Shown here: piece after piece, positions 60,970 to 64,000 of the stretch
How the letters are laid out: the number at the start of each line of letters is the position of its first letter
Numbering within the stretch: the first letter of the stretch is position 1
NCBI GenBank assembly: GCA_011033025.1
Contig: WFMF01000321.1
Coordinates: forward strand, 62,001-126,000
Length of the DNA stretch: 64,000 bases
Reading direction: 5' to 3'
Origin: Beroe forskalii
Lineage: Eukaryota; Ctenophora; Nuda; Beroida; Beroidae
Translations under genes and position numbers: made by a program
Notes under the pieces: model-generated
Seen by the model: only the letters and a program-made list of their open reading frames with translations
The model's database searches: none
Told to the model about the DNA's origin: nothing

Positions 60970-62100
60970 TCCTATGATCCTCCCTTCATGTTCTCCAGGA
61001 GCTGCAATAAAAGCACTCGGCTCTCTTCTACAGTCACAGGTTGGGCGGCTCGAGCCACGTTTAATATAGCTCTGCTTGATGGTTGGTGGGAAGGGGTCGT
61101 GAGCGAGGCATAGCTGTCAAACCTCATCTTCAGCCCAGCTTTGTTGACTTGAACCTGTGGGGCTGATTCCCGTAGTGCATATCCTCTTGCTTCTGCCCGG
61201 GTAAATTTGAGGATCAAATTTGCAGTCTCTGTTGAAAACATTCTCGCTTGGTGAGTGAGTCTCTGCAAATCCTCGGGTGGTAATACTTGCAGTTTTTGGC
61301 CTTTAACACACCCTAAGCGTTTGTTGTCACCATGCTTGCAAAAGCGGAAACATCGTGGCGGGTGACTTTTTCACAGGGCTTGCCGTTAATGAGTTTTTTC
61401 CCTGTGAGACCATGGAGGACAGTTCCTGGCCTTGCCAGCTACCGTGGATTTGGTGGGGTTATTCTGCAGGTTCTGTCGGTTCCTCCTGGGACTTTCTCTT
61501 TCCTCCCTCTGCTTGGGAGGATCATCATCTTCTTCCTCTTCTTCTTCCTCCTCGTCTTCAGCCATAATTCCTCCTCTGCAGGGGGGCTCAGCTGGAGTGT
61601 TGGCAGTAACGGGTAGAAGTAGTGGGTTGTTTTCTTCAGGCAGCCTGAACACATCCATACCATTCAAGGAGTCGAAGGGTTTCAGGAACTTCATTCAACG
61701 CTTCGAAGCGTTCCTGGACCTTGGGGCAGTTGTGTGAGCCCTGAAGGCACAGCTGACACGTAAGAAGTGGCTTGTCCGTCAGCTTGTTATTAGCGTAATT
61801 GTCCCTGGCAGTCATTACACTGTGTCTCGAAGAGGCTTTAAATCTTCAAGATAATCCTGTCACAAAAGAACAGTCAGGTTCTTGTACAGCTTCTTTGTTA
61901 GCTGCTCCACGCACAGTGAAACCAAGGAAAGTGGCAGCAGCTTCAAGATGGTTGGCATCGAACTTCTTCAAGTTTTGCAGGTTCCCCGTTATAGAGTGGC
62001 ATCTATAGTTGTATGCGGAAACAACTTTCTTTGAGAGGGGGTCTGCTCGGTTAAGAAGATCGCCAATGGCCACCTTGTGAGATTCGGCCATAGCTGCCAA
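60970..62100 (-). pseudogene. LINE ORF1-like region
   Basis: Minus-strand segments: 62100-61846 (MAESHKVAIGDLLNRADPLS), a Cys-rich TCQLCLQGSHNCPKVQERF near 61770-61715, an acidic EDEEEEEEEEDDD stretch at about 61560-61530, and a CKYYHPRICRDSL Cys/His motif near 61290. Putative zinc knuckles and acidic linkers fit an RNA-binding ORF1, but stops and shifts break it up. Assignment is by position and composition. Confidence 0.55.
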
Positions 62101-62180
62101 TTTGCCCTTCTTTCGCAGGGTGCCCTGCTTTGCCCTTCTTTTTGCCCTGCTTTGAAAACCGAGCCCTGCTTTAGCAGGGC
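62100..62180. repeat. GCCCTGCTTT repeats
   Basis: Repeated CCCTGCTTTGCCCTTCTTT words with an inverted GCCCTGCTTTAGCAGGGC. Similar CTGCTAAAGCAGGGC sequence lies at 15266-15300 and a weaker version near 7095-7125. Confidence 0.5.
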
Positions 62181-62489
62181 AAATCAGTCCGAAAGGTACC
62201 TATATTTTCCCTGCATCATAGAAATAAGATTTTAAAATCGGTGAGTTGGAAAATAAACTCCACACTAATTGATTAAGGTATACCCGCAGCCTGAATCAGT
62301 GATTCCAAAAATCATCATTTTGGGTTAAACATCTTCAAAGATGGGTTTATCGAATTTCTGCAAAGTTGTGTATTTTGTGGAACACAGAAATGCTGAAGAT
62401 GGTATCGGCACTATTTCAATTTTTAAAAGTACTTATATTGGTATGGACGTTAGTGCAGTTTAAAAAAGTATACTTAGCAGGATGAGCAA

Positions 62490-62830
62490 AGTTACCTGGT
62501 TATTCGAAAAGGTACCCATAATTACTCAGTGTAACTGGTGGTTCGAAAAGGTACCCATAATTGCTCAGTGTAACTGGTGGTTGAGAAAGGTAACCATAAT
62601 TGGTTGATGTAACTGGTGGTTCAGAAAGGTACCCTTATATTCATTAGTGTGTAACTGGTGGTTCAGAAAGGACCCATAATTGGTTGGTGAAACTGGTTGT
62701 TTGAAAAGGTACCCATAATTGGTTGGCGTAACTGGTGTGTAACTGTGAAAGGTACCTAGCAATTGGTTAGTAACTGGTGGTTGGAATGGTGCCTATAATT
62801 GCTGTGTGTAAATTGGTGGTTCAGAAAAGT
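62490..62830. repeat. About 40-bp tandem repeat, nine units
   Basis: Unit GTAACTGGTGGTTCGAAAAG, GTACCCATAATTGGTTG, with increasing divergence toward the right. Short frames on either strand follow the repeat. Confidence 0.85.
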
Positions 62831-63252
62831 ACCATAATACTGATGGGTGTAATCAAGCTTAACCATGCGACGTGTTCTGAGCCCTTATTTGGTAATTTGG
62901 TACCAGATGTTAATATTTGACCGATCAAGAAGTACTTGTTGAGCGACGCGATTTTGATATCAAATTGAACTTTTCTAATAAAAATCATTTGGTTCGAGTG
63001 GTGCAGTGTGCCATAGAGTATATAGTTTACTAACAGCTAAGATTTTATGTACTCGGCAACGGAATAAAACAAGCGTGTTACTGAACCCTGTTTCGAGAAC
63101 TTTCGATTTTGAAACCTAATGACAAAAAATACGCGCATTTTTTGACGCACAGCCTTACAAATTAAAGCGCACTTTTTCAAGCAAGATTTTGTCACTATTC
63201 CCTCCACTTTCTTCACCCAAATTTTCCCTTATTAACTCAACTTCCCCCTCAG
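62831..63252. other. Intron-like sequence, no exon
   Basis: AT-rich with no credible frame; leads into the pyrimidine tracts upstream of the kinase exon. Confidence 0.4.
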
Positions 63253-63270
63253 TTTGCTGTCTCGTATAAT
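63251..63270 (+). repeat. Decoy acceptor and exon start before the kinase exon
   Basis: CCCCCTCAG followed by TTTGCTGTCTCGTAT copies the first 15 bases of the kinase exon 65 bp upstream of it, with its own pyrimidine tract (CTTCCCCCTCAG). Using it would insert a 65-base segment, changing the frame. Confidence 0.75.
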
Positions 63271-63317
63271 ATGAATGGTGTCCCCCCTTCAAGTCAGCTT
63301 ACCGGTTTCCTTTTCAG

Positions 63318-63438
63318 TTTGCTGTCTCGTATGATTGTGGTGGAGCCCAAGACCCGGATCACAGTGGACGAAATACTCTCCCACCCCTGGTGCTCCTCCA
63401 TCAAGAAGGGTGGGCCAATCAACGGCCTCGTGCACGAG
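63318..63438 (+). CDS. Exon encoding the end of a protein kinase catalytic domain
   Basis: After TTTCCTTTTCAG the frame (one base completing a prior codon) reads [20 protein letters not shown] then [11 protein letters not shown]. This is kinase subdomains X-XI: the L-x-x-M-x-x-x-x-P-x-x-R-x-T/S motif with the conserved Arg, followed by the helix ending in HPW. The style is CAMK-group (AMPK-related, Chk1 or MELK-like); the subfamily cannot be told from 40 codons. Donors are possible at AAGG|gtgggc (about 63410) and GAG|gttggt (63439), the latter leading into a tandem array. The catalytic core exons are not in the window on this strand as far as I can see, nor is the rest of the gene. Confidence 0.7.
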
Positions 63439-63812
63439 GTTGGTTTAGTGGGTTTAGTGCACGAGGTGGGTTTAGTGCACAAGGTGGATTTAGTGCACGA
63501 GGTGGGTTTAGTGGGTTTAGTGCACGAGATGGGTTTAGTGGGTTTAGTGCACGAGGTGGGTTTAGTGCACGAGGTGGGTTTAGTGCACGAGGTGGGTTTA
63601 GTGGGTTTAGTTCACGAGGGGGGTTTAGTGCACGAGGTGGGTTTAGTGCACGAGGTGGGTTTAGTGCACGAGATGGGTTTAGTGGGTTTAGTGCACGAGG
63701 TGGGTTTAGCGAGTTTCGTGCACGAGGTGGGTTTAGTGGGTTTAGTGCACGAGGTAGGTTTAGTGCGTTTAGTGAACTAGGTGGGTTTAGTGCACTAGGT
63801 GGGTTTAGTGAG
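63428..63812 (+). repeat. 9/18-bp donor-containing array after the kinase exon
   Basis: GTGCACGAG|GTGGGTTTA (18 bp) interspersed with single GTGGGTTTA (9 bp) units, about 15 to 20 in all. The first GTGCACGAG is at the end of the kinase exon. All units are multiples of nine, so frames remain open, giving Val-His-Glu or Arg-Gly-Phe repeats. Confidence 0.9.
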
Positions 63813-64000
63813 ATTGTGCAGTTTTCTCTGCATTGTGTGCTTTTCAGCGAGCAAGAACACCGAATTATCCTTACCACACGGAAAATACCTCACGCGATCC
63901 ATATTATGTAGAAGTCCTAATTAAACGATTGGAAGATCTGTGAAACAGCTGTTGCCATTCAATAAACAGTTGCATCTGATCAATAACAGAACAAAGTATC
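63813..64000. other. Window end, no gene resolved
   Basis: Contains a frame [20 protein letters not shown] ending at about 63911; no acceptor or phase supports it strongly as the next kinase-gene exon. The AATAAA at 63960 could be a polyadenylation signal. Confidence 0.25.

Larger units (their letters stand above)
57144..62230 (-). mobile_element. Decayed non-LTR retrotransposon (CR1/jockey-like LINE)
   Basis: Minus-strand order is ORF1 (62100-60970), endonuclease (about 60690-59300), reverse transcriptase (59080-57300) and a 3' end with (TGTA)n-type tail at 57144-57165. Several frameshifts and stops break the frames, and a 555-bp element interrupts the endonuclease. The 5' boundary near 62230 is approximate and no target duplication was found. 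The CR1/jockey-group placement is from motif style only. Confidence 0.85.

Noticed and set aside
63271-63780. 169-codon frame continuing the kinase exon as Val-His-Glu repeats
   Set aside because: The kinase exon probably ends at a GT within or before the array; repeat-encoded extension is not supported by any domain.

Overview
The window looks like nuclear DNA of an invertebrate animal. It is AT-rich and has split genes with GT-AG introns in matching phases. It carries PH-domain and protein-kinase exons of animal type, an endonuclease-type LINE, small terminal-inverted-repeat elements and many minisatellites. I cannot name the species, and I see no bacterial, organellar or viral genome features. 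All exon calls are my own reading of splice signals and phase, without transcripts or database searches.

Layout. At 9-318 there is a 310-bp inverted-repeat element with TAA flanks. From 2.5 to 19.0 kb a direct segmental duplication (2520-8805 and 12157-19000) carries two copies of one minus-strand seven-exon gene. The right copy is open across 274 codons. The left copy has a premature stop in its last exon and a 1.7-kb insertion in its last intron. The right copy has a 2.1-kb insertion in an intron. A 2.4-kb dispersed repeat lies at 9.5-12.1 kb and again inverted at 54.8-57.1 kb. From 23.4 to 33.6 kb a plus-strand gene ends in a coiled coil and a C-terminal PH domain. From 35.9 to 47.4 kb a second plus-strand gene contributes 265 codons in six phase-compatible exons; I do not recognise the family. 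At 50.2-52.1 kb on the minus strand, a signal-peptide exon sits upstream of a 168-bp tandem array encoding 56-residue His/Pro/Glu-rich units, each with one Lys-Arg site. This resembles a multi-copy secreted peptide precursor, with frame breaks near both ends. From 57.1 to 62.2 kb lies a decayed minus-strand LINE with ORF1, endonuclease and reverse transcriptase, interrupted by a 555-bp element with an 8-bp target duplication. At 63.3 kb a plus-strand exon encodes the end of a kinase catalytic domain.

The most unusual signal is that tandem duplications repeatedly sit on exon-intron junctions and copy the splice site. One exon (45112-45291) has five 48-bp acceptor copies before it and about twenty 30-bp donor copies after it. 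The next exon follows an exact 198-bp duplication containing its acceptor and first bases. The kinase exon and the last PH exon have duplicated acceptors, and the kinase exon also has a donor-containing array. The last intron of the duplicated gene is built from an 11-bp pyrimidine-rich satellite that supplies the acceptor. A second unusual signal is a family of three elements (3.1, 15.8 and 36.8 kb) in which an outer inverted repeat encloses three adjacent hairpins, a DNA cloverleaf.
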